From: Limimaricola sp. G21655-S1
Lineage (GTDB): Bacteria; Pseudomonadota; Alphaproteobacteria; Rhodobacterales; Rhodobacteraceae
DNA: 64,000 bases
Assembly (NCBI RefSeq): GCF_027213785.1
Contig: NZ_JAPWGO010000001.1
Location: forward strand, 124,001 to 188,000
Direction: 5' to 3'
The notes under the pieces are model-generated. The model saw nothing but the letters and a program-made list of their open reading frames with translations. It was not told where the DNA came from and made no database searches. How positions within the stretch are numbered: position 1 is the stretch's first letter; each line of letters starts with the position of its first letter. This document shows, piece after piece, positions 7,748 through 17,400 of this stretch. The translations under genes were made by a program, and so were the position numbers.

Positions 7748-7776
7748 TTCGGCGCCGCGAGGGGCTAGGCAGGCCC
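7748..7776 (+). promoter_or_regulatory. Upstream motif shared with the preceding gene
   Basis: The stretch TCGGCGC(.)GCGAGGGGCTAGG is nearly repeated upstream of both the small secreted protein (7329-7357) and exonuclease III (7748-7776), differing by a one-base gap and two or three substitutions. TAGGCT/TAGGCA could be the -10 element. A good -35 is not visible in either. It may be a common promoter type or a small duplication. Confidence 0.35.
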
Positions 7777-7799
7777 GGCCCGACAGCCGGAGACCGCGC

Positions 7800-8588
7800 A
7801 TGCCCTTCACGCTTTGCACCTGGAACATCAACTCGGTCCGCCTGCGCGAGACGCTTGTGACCCGCCTTCTGCAGGAGGAGGGGCCCGACGTTCTGTGCCT
7901 GCAGGAATGCAAGAGCCCGGTCGAGAAGATCCCGCTCGAGGCGTTCCGCGCGCTGGGCTACGACCACATGATCGCGCGCGGCCAGAAGGGCTATAACGGT
8001 GTCGCCATCCTCTCGCGTCTGCCGATCGAGGAGGTCTGCGCGCATGATCATGCGCAGCTCGGCCATGCCCGCCATATCGCCGGGCGTCTGGAAAACGGCG
8101 TGACGATCCACAATTTCTATGTCCCCGCGGGCGGTGACGAGCCGGATCGCGAGAAGAACGAGAAGTTCGGCCAGAAGCTCGATTACCTCACCCATATGCG
8201 CGATGATTTTCACGCCAACCGGCCCGAGCGGGCGATCCTCGTGGGCGATCTCAACATCGCCCCGCGCGAGGACGACGTCTGGAGCCACAAGCAGCTCCTG
8301 AAGGTGGTCAGCCACACGCCGGTCGAGGTCGAGCACCTCGCACAGGTGCAGGACAGCGGCGATTGGGTCGACGTGACCCGGCAGGACATCCCTGAGGGCC
8401 AGCTCTATTCCTGGTGGTCCTACCGCGCCAAGGACTGGGAGGCGGCGGATCGCGGACGCAGGCTCGATCATGTCTGGGCCACCTCCGACATCGCCAAGGC
8501 GGGGCATGGCAGCCGGATTCTGAAATCGGCACGCGGCTGGTACAAACCCTCGGACCACGCCCCGGTCTTCGCCACCTTCGACCTCTAG
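7800..8588 (+). CDS. xth: Exodeoxyribonuclease III
   Basis: AP endonuclease and 3'-5' exonuclease of base excision repair, 262 residues, the normal family length. Motifs of the endonuclease/exonuclease/phosphatase fold: TWNINSVR (7-14), LQEC with the metal Glu (E36), GDLNIAPREDDVW (near 147-159), the Trp/Tyr-rich YSWWSYR loop, RLDHVW and the closing SDHAPV (near 253). The start ATG is at the natural MPFTLCTWN beginning. Cytoplasmic. It stands alone between the secreted protein and the thioredoxin gene, with about 85 bases after it. Confidence 0.96.
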   Translation: MPFTLCTWNINSVRLRETLVTRLLQEEGPDVLCLQECKSPVEKIPLEAFRALGYDHMIARGQKGYNGVAILSRLPIEEVCAHDHAQLGHARHIAGRLENGVTIHNFYVPAGGDEPDREKNEKFGQKLDYLTHMRDDFHANRPERAILVGDLNIAPREDDVWSHKQLLKVVSHTPVEVEHLAQVQDSGDWVDVTRQDIPEGQLYSWWSYRAKDWEAADRGRRLDHVWATSDIAKAGHGSRILKSARGWYKPSDHAPVFATFDL

Positions 8589-8673
8589 GGCTTGGCGCGG
8601 CGCGTCTCCGCGCACATATACTCACCTCTGAACATTGCCCGCACAGGGCCGCAAACAGCAGCAGGAGCTTCAC

Positions 8674-9591
8674 ATGCTCGGTCTCAACGACAGCGCCCCC
8701 GCCGCCCCCAAGGACGACCTGATCCGCGAGGGCTCCGACGCCACCTTCATGCAGGACGTGGTCGAGACCTCGAAGACCGTGCCGGTGATCGTCGATTTCT
8801 GGGCGCCGTGGTGCGGGCCGTGCAAGACGCTGGGCCCGGCGCTCGAGGCGGCCGTGACCAAGGCCGGCGGCAAGGTGAAGATGGTCAAGATCGACGTCGA
8901 TCGGAACCAGGCCTATGCGGGCCAGCTGCAGGTGCAGTCGATCCCCACCGTCTATGCCTTCTGGCAGGGTCAGCCGGTCGACGGCTTCCAGGGCGCGCTG
9001 CCCGGATCGGAAATCGACAAGTTCGTGCAGAAGCTCGTCGCTCTGGGCGGCGGCGAAGAGGATGGCGGCCTGTCGGAGGCGATCGAGGCGGCCGAGGCGA
9101 TGCTGGACGAGGGCGACGCCACCGGCGCGGCCGAGGTGTTCGGCGCGATCCTGCAGGAGGATGGCAAGAACGCCGCCGCCTATGCCGGCCTGGTGCGCGC
9201 GCATCTGGCGCTGGATCAGGTCGAGCAGGCCGAAGCGATCCTCAACGGTGCCCCGGCCGAGATCGCCCGGACGCCCGAACTGGACGCGGCGCATGCGCAG
9301 ATCGCGCTGGCCAAGCAGGCCAGCAATGCCGGTCCCGTGACCGAGCTGCGTGGCCGGGTCGAGGCCGAGCCGGGCGACCTGCAGGCGCGTTACGACCTCG
9401 CCACGGCGCTGCATGCCAAGGGCGAGACCGCCGAGGCGGTGGAGCAGCTTCTGGAGATCTTCCGCCGCGACCGCGAGTGGAACGAGGGCGCGGCCAAGAC
9501 CCAGCTCTTCACCATTTTCGAAGCGCTGCCCGCAAAGGATCCGATCGCGCTCGCGGGTCGGCGCAAGCTCTCATCGATGATATTTGCCTGA
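8674..9591 (+). CDS. cnoX: Thioredoxin-TPR chaperedoxin (CnoX/YbbN-like)
   Basis: 305-residue cytoplasmic protein with an N-terminal thioredoxin domain (about 20-125) and a C-terminal run of TPR-like helices (about 135-300). The redox motif is WCGPC (46-50), both Cys present, unlike the SxxC of the E. coli protein. CnoX proteins hold unfolding clients for GroEL/DnaK and protect cysteines during oxidative stress. Start ATG selected because AGGAG lies six bases upstream. The upstream in-frame codons are not homologous. It precedes a Lon-N-domain gene that has its own likely promoter. Confidence 0.9.
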   Translation: MLGLNDSAPAAPKDDLIREGSDATFMQDVVETSKTVPVIVDFWAPWCGPCKTLGPALEAAVTKAGGKVKMVKIDVDRNQAYAGQLQVQSIPTVYAFWQGQPVDGFQGALPGSEIDKFVQKLVALGGGEEDGGLSEAIEAAEAMLDEGDATGAAEVFGAILQEDGKNAAAYAGLVRAHLALDQVEQAEAILNGAPAEIARTPELDAAHAQIALAKQASNAGPVTELRGRVEAEPGDLQARYDLATALHAKGETAEAVEQLLEIFRRDREWNEGAAKTQLFTIFEALPAKDPIALAGRRKLSSMIFA

Positions 9592-9611
9592 GGGGCGCGG
9601 CAGGCTAGGTC
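9584..9611 (+). promoter_or_regulatory. Predicted promoter of the Lon-N-domain gene
   Basis: TTGCCT, a 16-base spacer and TAGGTC, the last base seven positions before the ATG. The expected transcript would again start at or near the start codon, and no Shine-Dalgarno sequence is visible. Sequence inference only. Confidence 0.4.
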
Positions 9612-9618
9612 GCCTTTC

Positions 9619-10260
9619 ATGATCACTGGCGCGGACCTCCCCGATACTATTCCGGTCTTCCCGCTTCCGGGGGCGCTGCTCTTGCCGCGCGCCCGGCTGC
9701 CGCTGCACATTTTCGAGCCGCGCTACCTCGCCATGGTCGAGGACGTGATGAAGACGCCGGAGCGGCTGATCGGGATGATCCAGCCCTACGAGACCCCGCC
9801 GGGCGAGATGCGGCTGCACGACATCGGATGCGCCGGGCGGCTCACCGCCTTTTCCGAGACCGAGGACGGCCGCTACATGATCACCCTTGCGGGAGTGTCG
9901 CGTTTCAGGATCCGCCGTGAGGTCGAGGGCTTCACGCCCTATCGCCGCTGCGCCGTGAACTGGTCCGGCTTCGAGCGCGACCGCGGCGCGGTCGAGGCCG
10001 ACCCGGGCATGCGGCGGGAGCCGTTCCTGAAGCTGCTCGCCCGCTTCTTCGACGAGCAGGGGCTCCAGACCGACTGGGAGAACCTGCGCGAAGCCGAGGA
10101 CGAGTTGCTGATCAATTCGCTCTCGATGCTGTGCCCCTTCGATTGCGAGGAGCGTCAGGCGCTGCTCGAGGCGCCGGACCTGCCGGGCCGGCGCGAGACA
10201 TTGGTGACGCTGATCGAGTTCGCCCTGCGCGGCGGCTCGGGCGAGGAAAGAATGCAATGA
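9619..10260 (+). CDS. Lon-N-domain (LON substrate-binding) protein
   Basis: 213 residues covering only the N-terminal substrate-binding domain of Lon, without ATPase or protease parts. The typical opening [20 protein letters not shown] and [13 protein letters not shown] (about 12-45) are clear, with the conserved IG.I.......G (IGMIQP) and GCAGRLTAF segments. Stand-alone LON-domain proteins are common in proteobacteria and their client is unknown. Next to the thioredoxin-TPR protein it may belong to protein quality control, but that is inference. Its 3' end overlaps the Trm112-like gene by four bases (ATGA), so the two are probably coupled. Confidence 0.9.
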   Translation: MITGADLPDTIPVFPLPGALLLPRARLPLHIFEPRYLAMVEDVMKTPERLIGMIQPYETPPGEMRLHDIGCAGRLTAFSETEDGRYMITLAGVSRFRIRREVEGFTPYRRCAVNWSGFERDRGAVEADPGMRREPFLKLLARFFDEQGLQTDWENLREAEDELLINSLSMLCPFDCEERQALLEAPDLPGRRETLVTLIEFALRGGSGEERMQ

Positions 10261-10526
10261 GCGACGATCCGAACCTGCCCCCCGACACGCCGCCCCGGCC
10301 GGTGCCGCCGATCGACCCGCTGCCCGATCCCGAGCCGGACCCGCGCGCGGGCCGGGCCGCCTTCGACCGGCGCATGCTCGAGGCGCTGGTCTGCCCGCAG
10401 ACCCAAGCCCCGCTCAGCTACGATGCCGAGCGACAGGAGCTGGTGAGCCGGGCCGCCAATCTCGCCTATCCGATCCGGGGCGGCATCCCGGTGATGCTGG
10501 CCGACGAAGCGCGCCCGCTCGACTGA
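10257..10526 (+). CDS. Trm112 family protein
   Basis: 89-residue protein with a proline- and aspartate-rich N-terminal tail (about 1-35) and a Trm112/UPF0434 domain (about 36-85): [17 protein letters not shown], then [20 protein letters not shown]. Trm112-type proteins bind and activate methyltransferases in eukaryotes and archaea. The bacterial versions are small zinc-ribbon-like proteins with uncertain partners. Only one Cys of the first CPxC-type knuckle is present here, so zinc binding is doubtful. The start ATG overlaps the preceding stop (ATGA). It ends 12 bases before the convergent ubiH-family gene. Confidence 0.88.
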   Translation: MSDDPNLPPDTPPRPVPPIDPLPDPEPDPRAGRAAFDRRMLEALVCPQTQAPLSYDAERQELVSRAANLAYPIRGGIPVMLADEARPLD

Positions 10527-10538
10527 GCCTCTCGTGCC

Positions 10539-11750
10539 TCAGCGCATCAGTGGCGGCAATTCCCCGGTCAGCCCCGCCGCCTCGCGGATCATCGCGCGGC
10601 GCAGCGGCGCCACGGCGTTGATCGCGCCGAGCCCGGCATCGCGTGCCAGCCGCAGCAGCGGGTTGTCGTTCGAGAACAGCCGCGTGGTGAGATCGGTCGT
10701 GGCGGCCAGCACCGTGGTGTCGAAGCGCCGCCACCGGGCATAGCGATCGAGCACGAGGGCGCTGCCCGCATCTTCGCCATGCTTGCGGGCCTCGCCCAGC
10801 ACCTCGGCCAGCGCCGCGACGTCGCGCAGCCCGGCATTCAAGCCCTGACCCGCGACCGGGTGCAACCCGTGCGCCGCGTCCCCCACAAGCGCCACGCGCC
10901 GGGCGGTGAAACGCTCCGCGAGGCTGAGACCCAGCGGAAACAGCCCGCGGCTGCCCACGAGACCGATCTCGCCCAGGAAATTGCCAAAGGCGGGACGCAG
11001 CGCGTCGAGAAACTCAGCCTCGGGCATCGCCGCGAGGCGCTCGGCGCGCGGGGTGCGCTCGCTCCAGACCAGCGAGCTGCGCCGGCCGGTCAACGGCAGG
11101 ATCGCCAGCGGCCCGCCGGGCATGAAGAACTGGTGCGCGATGCCCTTGTGCGGCAATTCGTGCTCGACCGCGCAGGTCACCGCGCTCTGGCCATAGCCCC
11201 AGCCATTGCGCCTGATCCCGACCCGCGCGGCGGTGCCGCTGGCGCGGCCGTCGCAGCCCACGAGCAGCCCGGCGCGCAGCACCTCGCCCGAATCGAGCGT
11301 GATAGACACTCCGCCCGCCGAGGCCTCCTGCGCCACCACTCTGGCCGGGGCGCGCAGAGTGACGCCTTGCGTCGCCTTCAGCGCGCCGGCGAGAGCCGAT
11401 CGCAGGTGCCGGTCCTCGACCATGTGGCCCATCGGGCCGTCCTCGATCTCCGCCGAATCGAAGTGCAGCCACCAGGCGGAGGGACCTTCGCCGGCGCGCC
11501 CGTCGGTGACCTTGATCTCGGCCATCTCCTGCGCCTGCGGCGCCAGCTGATCCCACAGGCCGAGCCGCGCCAGCATCCGCCGCGAGCTTGCGGCGATGGC
11601 ATAGGCGCGCCCGTCGAAGCGGGCGAGGCGGGCCGGCGGGGCGGCCGCGTCCACGAGGGTCACCGAGAGCCCGGCCCGGGCGAGGGCGAGGGCGAGCACC
11701 GGGCCGTTGAGGCCGCCGCCCGCGATGAGGATGTCGCTGTTTTGGTCCAT
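10539..11750 (-). CDS. UbiH/UbiF/COQ6-family FAD monooxygenase
   Basis: 403-residue flavoprotein hydroxylase of ubiquinone biosynthesis. The N-terminal FAD-binding motif IAGGGLNGPVLALALARAG (about 9-27), the mid-protein VGCDGRAS (DG motif) and the C-terminal GDAAHGLHPVAGQGLNAGLRD are all present. This group hydroxylates the quinone ring. The exact position (C1, C5 or C6) cannot be told from sequence, and alphaproteobacteria carry broad-specificity versions such as UbiL. The ATG was chosen at the start of the Rossmann fold. The frame is open far upstream but that stretch is the reverse strand of the amidase gene. Convergent with the Trm112-like gene, divergent from the amidase. Confidence 0.9.
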   Translation of the reverse strand: MDQNSDILIAGGGLNGPVLALALARAGLSVTLVDAAAPPARLARFDGRAYAIAASSRRMLARLGLWDQLAPQAQEMAEIKVTDGRAGEGPSAWWLHFDSAEIEDGPMGHMVEDRHLRSALAGALKATQGVTLRAPARVVAQEASAGGVSITLDSGEVLRAGLLVGCDGRASGTAARVGIRRNGWGYGQSAVTCAVEHELPHKGIAHQFFMPGGPLAILPLTGRRSSLVWSERTPRAERLAAMPEAEFLDALRPAFGNFLGEIGLVGSRGLFPLGLSLAERFTARRVALVGDAAHGLHPVAGQGLNAGLRDVAALAEVLGEARKHGEDAGSALVLDRYARWRRFDTTVLAATTDLTTRLFSNDNPLLRLARDAGLGAINAVAPLRRAMIREAAGLTGELPPLMR

Positions 11751-11778
11751 GCGGCTGACTATGGGGCGGGGGGCGGGA

Positions 11779-11807
11779 TTGTCCATGCGCCCCGGCGCCG
11801 CTAGCCT
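11779..11807 (+). promoter_or_regulatory. Predicted promoter of the amidase gene
   Basis: TTGTCC, a 17-base spacer and TAGCCT, placing the expected transcript start about 15 bases before the amidase ATG and just after a GAGGCGGG ribosome site is transcribed. Sequence inference. Confidence 0.4.
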
Positions 11808-11828
11808 CGCGCCCGATCGAGGCGGGAT

Positions 11829-13169
11829 ATGGCGGAGGCGGCGATGGACGAATGGCGGCGGATGGGCGCGGCGGCTCTTGGGCGCGGCATCGCGGCGGGC
11901 GACATCGACCCGGTCGCGCTGGCCCAGAGCTTTCTCGACGCGGCCGAGGCGCATCCCGACGCCGCGCGGATCTATGCCCGGCTGACGCCCGAGCGGGCCA
12001 TGACCGAGGCCGAGGCGGCGCGTGAAAGGGCCCGTATCGGGCGCAGGCGCGGCCCGCTCGACGGGGTGCCGGTGAGCTGGAAGGATCTGTTCGACAGCGT
12101 CGGCGTGGCGACCGAGGCGGGCACCCGGCTGATGGCGGGCCGCGTGCCCGACCGCGACGCCGAGGTGCTGGCGCGCGCCAGCGCCGCTGGGCTGGTCTGC
12201 CTCGGCAAGACCCACATGACCGAAATCGCCTTCTCGGGGCTCGGGATCAACCCGCGCACCGCGACGCCACCCAACATCTTCGACCCGGAGGCCGCGCCCG
12301 GCGGCTCGTCCTCCGGCGCGGCGGCCTCGGTGGCGCACGGGCTGGCGCCGCTGGCCATCGGCTCCGACACCGGCGGTTCGGTGCGGGTGCCGTCGGTCTG
12401 GAACGGACTCGTCGGGCTCAAGCCGACCCACGGGGCGCTGCCGCTCGCGGGCGCGGTGCCGCTCTGCGCGCGATTCGATACCATCGGTCCGCTGGCGCGC
12501 AGCGTCGAGGACGCCAATCTCGCCCTCGCGGCGCTGGGCGGCCCCTCGGCCGATCTGCGCGGGGCCGGGCTCGAGGGCCGGCGGCTTCTGGTGATCGACA
12601 CGGTGGTGATGGAGGGGCTGGAGCCTGCCGTGTCGCGCAGCTTCGATGCGGCGCTCTCGCGGCTCGACAGCGCTGGCGCCGTGATCACGCGCCGCGCGCA
12701 TCCGGCGCTGGAGGAGGCCTATGACCTGTCGGGCGCGCTCTATACCGCCGAGGCCTGGGCCTGGTGGCGCGAGCGGATCGAGGCCGACAGGGATGCGCTC
12801 TACCCGCCGATTCTCGACCGGGTCAGCGCGGGGCAGGGGGTGTCGGCCGCTGACTGGATCGCCGGCTGGGACCGCCTGCACGCGCTGCGTCGCGATTTCC
12901 GGGCCGCGACGGCGGGGTTCGACGCGGTGATCTGCCCGGGCGTGGCGATCATGCCTCCCAAGGTCGCGCCGCTTCTCGAAGACGCCGAGGCGTTCCGTCT
13001 TACCAACCTCAAGACCTTGCGGAACACGCGGCTGGCCAACCTGATGGGGCTATGCTCGGCGGCGCTGCCCTTCGGCGATCCGGGCTGCGGGCTGTTGCTC
13101 AACGGCGCGGCGGGGCGGGACGCGGCGCTGTGGCGTCTCGCGGCGGCGGTCGAGGCGGCCCTCGCCTGA
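11829..13169 (+). CDS. Amidase signature family enzyme
   Basis: 446-residue amidase with the Ser-cisSer-Lys triad of the family: Lys in VSWKDLFD (K85), the GGSSSGAAA stretch (159-167) with the cis-Ser, and the nucleophile in GSDTGGSVRVPS (S184). The signature region is complete and the length is typical. The start may be the ATG here or the one five codons later (MDEW), since GAGGCGGG lies just before the first. Similar enzymes are annotated as Asp/Glu-tRNA amidotransferase subunit A-like, but no gatB or gatC is nearby and the core gat motifs beyond the triad are not evident. A stand-alone amidohydrolase of unknown substrate is therefore the safest call. Confidence 0.88.
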   Translation: MAEAAMDEWRRMGAAALGRGIAAGDIDPVALAQSFLDAAEAHPDAARIYARLTPERAMTEAEAARERARIGRRRGPLDGVPVSWKDLFDSVGVATEAGTRLMAGRVPDRDAEVLARASAAGLVCLGKTHMTEIAFSGLGINPRTATPPNIFDPEAAPGGSSSGAAASVAHGLAPLAIGSDTGGSVRVPSVWNGLVGLKPTHGALPLAGAVPLCARFDTIGPLARSVEDANLALAALGGPSADLRGAGLEGRRLLVIDTVVMEGLEPAVSRSFDAALSRLDSAGAVITRRAHPALEEAYDLSGALYTAEAWAWWRERIEADRDALYPPILDRVSAGQGVSAADWIAGWDRLHALRRDFRAATAGFDAVICPGVAIMPPKVAPLLEDAEAFRLTNLKTLRNTRLANLMGLCSAALPFGDPGCGLLLNGAAGRDAALWRLAAAVEAALA

Positions 13170-13218
13170 CAGGGGCCTGACCCGAAAGACACATGCGGGG
13201 CGAGCAGGGGGCGAAAGC

Positions 13219-13248
13219 TGGACATCGTCCTGCCCGCGCGGGTAGTTT
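13219..13248 (+). promoter_or_regulatory. Predicted promoter of the dapC-like gene
   Basis: TGGACA, an 18-base spacer and TAGTTT, about 22 bases upstream of the first ATG of the aminotransferase. Sequence inference. Confidence 0.4.
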
Positions 13249-13269
13249 CGTGGCAAGAGGGGCACTGGC

Positions 13270-14472
13270 ATGACCCCCGTTCATGAGGCAGCGATGGATT
13301 TCCCCGATCGGTTCTCGGACCTACCGGAATACGCGTTCCCGCGTCTGCGGAGCCTGCTTGATTCGCACAAGCCGGGTGGCGCGCCGCTCGCCATGACCAT
13401 CGGCGAGCCGCAGCACCCCTATCCGGACTGGGTCGGCCCCACCATCGCCGAGGCGGCGGCGGGATTCGGCAAGTACCCGGTCAACGAGGGCTCGGAGATG
13501 CTCTTGGGGGCGATCTCCGGCTGGATCTCGCGGCGCTATGCCATCACCGTGGCGCCCGAGCGGCTGCTGGCCCTCAATGGGACGCGAGAGGGGCTCTACA
13601 ACGCCGCCATGGCGCTGTGCCCCGAGGCCAAGGGCGGACAGGCGCCGCTGGTGCTGATGCCGAACCCGTTCTACCAGGTCTATGCGGTGGCCGCGCTTTC
13701 CGTGGGTGCCGAGCCGCGCTATCTGCCCGCCACCCACGGGACCGGCTTCCTGCCGGATCTGGACGCCATCGCGCGCGAGACGCTGGACCGCACCGCGATC
13801 TTCTATCTCTGCTCGCCCTCGAACCCCCAGGGCGCGGTGGCCACGGAAGCCTATCTCCAGCGGCTGCTGGAACTGGCCGAGCGCCATGATTTCCGGGTCT
13901 TCGCCGACGAGTGCTATTCCGAGATCTGGCGCGAGACGCCGCCACCGGGCGCGCTGGCCGTCGCCGCAGCAATGGGCGCGGACCCTGAGCGTCTGGTGGT
14001 GTTCAACTCCCTGTCCAAGCGGTCGAACCTGCCGGGCCTGCGGGCGGGCTTCGCCGCGGGCGGCCCGGAATCGATTCGCCGGATGCGGCAGCTGCGCAAC
14101 TATGCGGGCGCGCCGCTGCCGCTGCCCCTGCAGGCGGTGGCCGCGAAGGCGTGGTCGGACGAAGCGCATGTGGTCGAGAACCGTGCGCTCTATGCCGCGA
14201 AATACGACATCGCTGACGCGGTACTGGGCGATGTCCCGGGCTATACGGCGCCGGAGGCGGGGTTCTTTTTGTGGCTGCCGGTCACGGATGGCGAGGCGGC
14301 GGCGCTGAAGGCATGGCGCGAGACGGGGGTGCGGGTGCTGCCCGGCGCCTATCTCGGGCGTGACGTGAACGGAGAAAATCCCGGCAAGGGATATGTCAGG
14401 GTCGCCATGGTGGCCCCGGCCAACGAGATGCAGCGCGGGCTCGAGACGCTTCGCGACTGTCTCTACGACTGA
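13270..14472 (+). CDS. dapC: Succinyldiaminopimelate aminotransferase-like PLP enzyme
   Basis: 400-residue class I/II aminotransferase. It resembles DapC, which makes N-succinyl-LL-2,6-diaminopimelate for lysine and peptidoglycan: [10 protein letters not shown] at the N-terminus, [40 protein letters not shown] and the PLP lysine in [15 protein letters not shown] (about K250 from this start), then [13 protein letters not shown] at the C-terminus. Two starts are possible: this ATG, or a second ATG at 13294 (MDFPDRFS) with GAGG five bases before it. It runs directly into ftsK (14-base gap), so the two may share a transcript. Substrate assignment is by family resemblance only. Confidence 0.85.
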   Translation: MTPVHEAAMDFPDRFSDLPEYAFPRLRSLLDSHKPGGAPLAMTIGEPQHPYPDWVGPTIAEAAAGFGKYPVNEGSEMLLGAISGWISRRYAITVAPERLLALNGTREGLYNAAMALCPEAKGGQAPLVLMPNPFYQVYAVAALSVGAEPRYLPATHGTGFLPDLDAIARETLDRTAIFYLCSPSNPQGAVATEAYLQRLLELAERHDFRVFADECYSEIWRETPPPGALAVAAAMGADPERLVVFNSLSKRSNLPGLRAGFAAGGPESIRRMRQLRNYAGAPLPLPLQAVAAKAWSDEAHVVENRALYAAKYDIADAVLGDVPGYTAPEAGFFLWLPVTDGEAAALKAWRETGVRVLPGAYLGRDVNGENPGKGYVRVAMVAPANEMQRGLETLRDCLYD

Positions 14473-14486
14473 GAGGACGAGGCGAG

Positions 14487-17400
14487 ATGGCGTATCAGAC
14501 GCGGGGGCGCGAACCGCTCTTCGACAGTAACACGCAGGCGGCGCTGGAAAAGCGCGGCAAGGAGTTGCTCGGACTTGTGCTGATCGCCCTGGGGCTGATG
14601 GTCGCGATGATGATCGGCTCCTACAGCCCCGACGATCCGAACTGGATGCTGGCCTCGGACGCGCCGGTGCAGAACTGGCTGGGGCGTTTCGGCGCCTCGG
14701 TGGCGCAGCCCATCGTGATGATCGTCGGGCGCGGCGCATGGATGCTGCCGCTTGTGTTCCTGACCTGGGGTGCGCGGCTGACGCTGCATCGGGGCGAGGA
14801 CCGGGCGATGTCGCGGCTGATGTTCGCGCCGATCGTCGTGGCGCTGGCCGCGGTCTTCGCCGCGACGCTGACGCCGCCCGATGGCTGGAGCCACAATTTC
14901 GGCCTCGGCGGCCTGTTCGGCGATACGGTGCTGGGACTGCTGCTCACGGTGCTGCCCTTCGGCCCGGGGCTCGGGGTGAACCTGCTGGCGCTGCTGCTTG
15001 GCGCGGGCACGCTGGCGGCGGGAGCCTACGTCACCGGCTTTACCCGCGAGGAAACGCAAGGCCTCTGGCGGCTGATTCTCCTGGGGCTGGTGCTCGCCTA
15101 TGCGCTGGGTCTGCGGCTGATGGGGCGCGGCGCCACGGTTTCGATGCGTGCCGCCGAGGTGCTGCGCGCCCGGATCGGCGACGAGATCGAGGCGCGGCGC
15201 GAGCAGATGCGCCGCGATGCGGCGTTCGCCGCCGAAGAAGAGGCCGCCGCCCGCGCGGTGCCCGAGCCGGACCAGACCCAACGCGTCGCCGCCGTGGTGC
15301 GCGCCCATGCCGCCAAGCGCATGGCCAGCATCAGCGCCGCCGCCCGGCCCGCTGCTCCGGAGGCCGAGGAGGATGAAACCCTGATCGAGGACAGCGCGCC
15401 GGCGCGGCGCATGCCGCCAGCAGTTACCCGGGTCATGCCTCGCCAGCCCGCGCCCGTTCCTCCCGCGCCGCCGATGACGGAAGAGACGGGTTGGGCCGAA
15501 GATGGCTGGTCCGACGATGAGCAGGCCCGGGCCGACTGGCCCGAAAACGATTGGTCCGAGCCCGCGCCTGCCGCGCAGGACGTGGCTCCGGCGCGGCGAC
15601 TGCCGCCGGCGCCCCCGGGCACGCTCGCCGCGCCGCCGCGCCCGGCGCGCACCGAGGAACCCTCCGGCGGGCTGCTGTCGCGGATGCCGCAGCTGCTGCG
15701 TCGGACCGAGCCACGCGAGACGCCGCCCGCTGCCCCGGTCGAGCCGCCGCTCACCGCGCAGGCCGCGGCCGAGCGTCCCGCCGATGACGACCGGATCCGC
15801 TCGCGCATTTCTGACGCGATCCGCGCGCGCACCGGGCAGAACACGATGCCGCCGTTCCAGCATGGCCGGATCGAGCCCTCGCTGACCCGTGGCCGTGGGC
15901 CCAAACCGCTGATGATCAACAAGACGCCGCGCGCCGTGGCCGGCGCCGGGCTTGCCGCTGCCGGGGCCGGTCTTGCCGCCGCCGGGCAGGCGCTCGCGGG
16001 ACAGGCGCTTGGCGGTGCTCGGGCGGATGGGGCCCCGGCACCCCGGGTCGAGCCGCCGCTGGCTCGCGATACGGTGCGACCCGATCCGTTCGGCGCCATG
16101 CCCGAGCCGCAGCCGGTCGAGGCGGGCGATGACGTGGCCTATGACGCGACCGCCGGATGGGCCGAAGAGGCCGCGCCGCAGGACGACTGGACGCAAGTGC
16201 CCGAGCAGGCGCTCGAGGCGGAACCGCATCAGGACTGGGACCGGCCCGCCGAACCGCTATGGGCGGATGAAGCCGAAGAGCCGGTCGAGGCCGAGGATTG
16301 GCAGGAGCCGGAGGCCGCGATCTCCGCCCCCGTCGCGCCACAGCGCCCGGCCGAGCCGCCGCTCACCGCGCGCCGCGAACCTGCCGCACCGGCCCGTACG
16401 CCCGCACCCGCACCCGCACCCGCGGCCCCGCCGCTTGCCGCGCACCGCGCCGAGCCCGTCGCCACGCGTCAGGCTGCCCCCCAGGGTCCGGCCGCCGAGA
16501 TCGCGCGCGCCGCGCCGCAGCCCGCGCCGGTGGCGCCGCCGAGCCAGCCCGCCACGCCGCAGGTCGCCTATCCCGAATACGAATACCCGCCGCTCGACCT
16601 GCTGATGGACCCCGCCGCGATCGAGCGGCACCACCTGCCGGACGCGCAGCTCGAAGAGAACGCGCGCCAGCTCGAAAGCGTGCTCGAGGATTACGGCGTC
16701 AAGGGCGAGATCGTCTCGGTCCGCCCCGGCCCCGTGGTCACCATGTACGAGCTGGAGCCCGCCCCGGGTCTCAAGGCCAGCCGCGTCATCGGCCTCGCCG
16801 ACGATATCGCGCGCTCGATGTCGGCGCTCTCGGCGCGGGTCTCGACCGTGCCGGGCCGCTCGGTGATCGGCATCGAACTACCCAATGCCAAGCGCGAGAT
16901 GGTGGCGCTGCGCGAGATCCTCACCGCGCGGGATTACGGCGACAACCAGATGAAGCTGCCGCTGGCGCTCGGCAAGGATATCGGCGGCGAGCCGGTGATC
17001 GCCAACCTCGCCAAGATGCCGCACCTTCTGATCGCCGGTACCACCGGCTCGGGCAAGTCGGTGGCGATCAACACGATGATCCTGTCGCTGCTCTACAAGC
17101 TCACGCCCGAGGAGTGCCGGCTGATCATGATCGACCCGAAGATGCTGGAACTCAGCGTCTATGACGGCATCCCGCATCTGCTCTCTCCCGTGGTCACCGA
17201 CCCCAAGAAGGCGGTCGTCGCCCTGAAATGGGTCGTGGGCGAGATGGAGGAGCGCTATCGCAAGATGTCGAAGATGGGCGTACGCAACATCGACGGCTAC
17301 AATGGCCGGGTTCGCGACGCTCTGTCCAAGGGCGAGATGTTCTCGCGCACGGTGCAGACGGGCTTCGACGAGGAGACGGGCGACCCGATCTTCGAGACCG

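Noticed and set aside
10539-12881. Minus-strand frame extending the UbiH-family gene far upstream
   Set aside because: The upstream 370 codons are the reverse strand of the amidase gene. The real start is at 11750.
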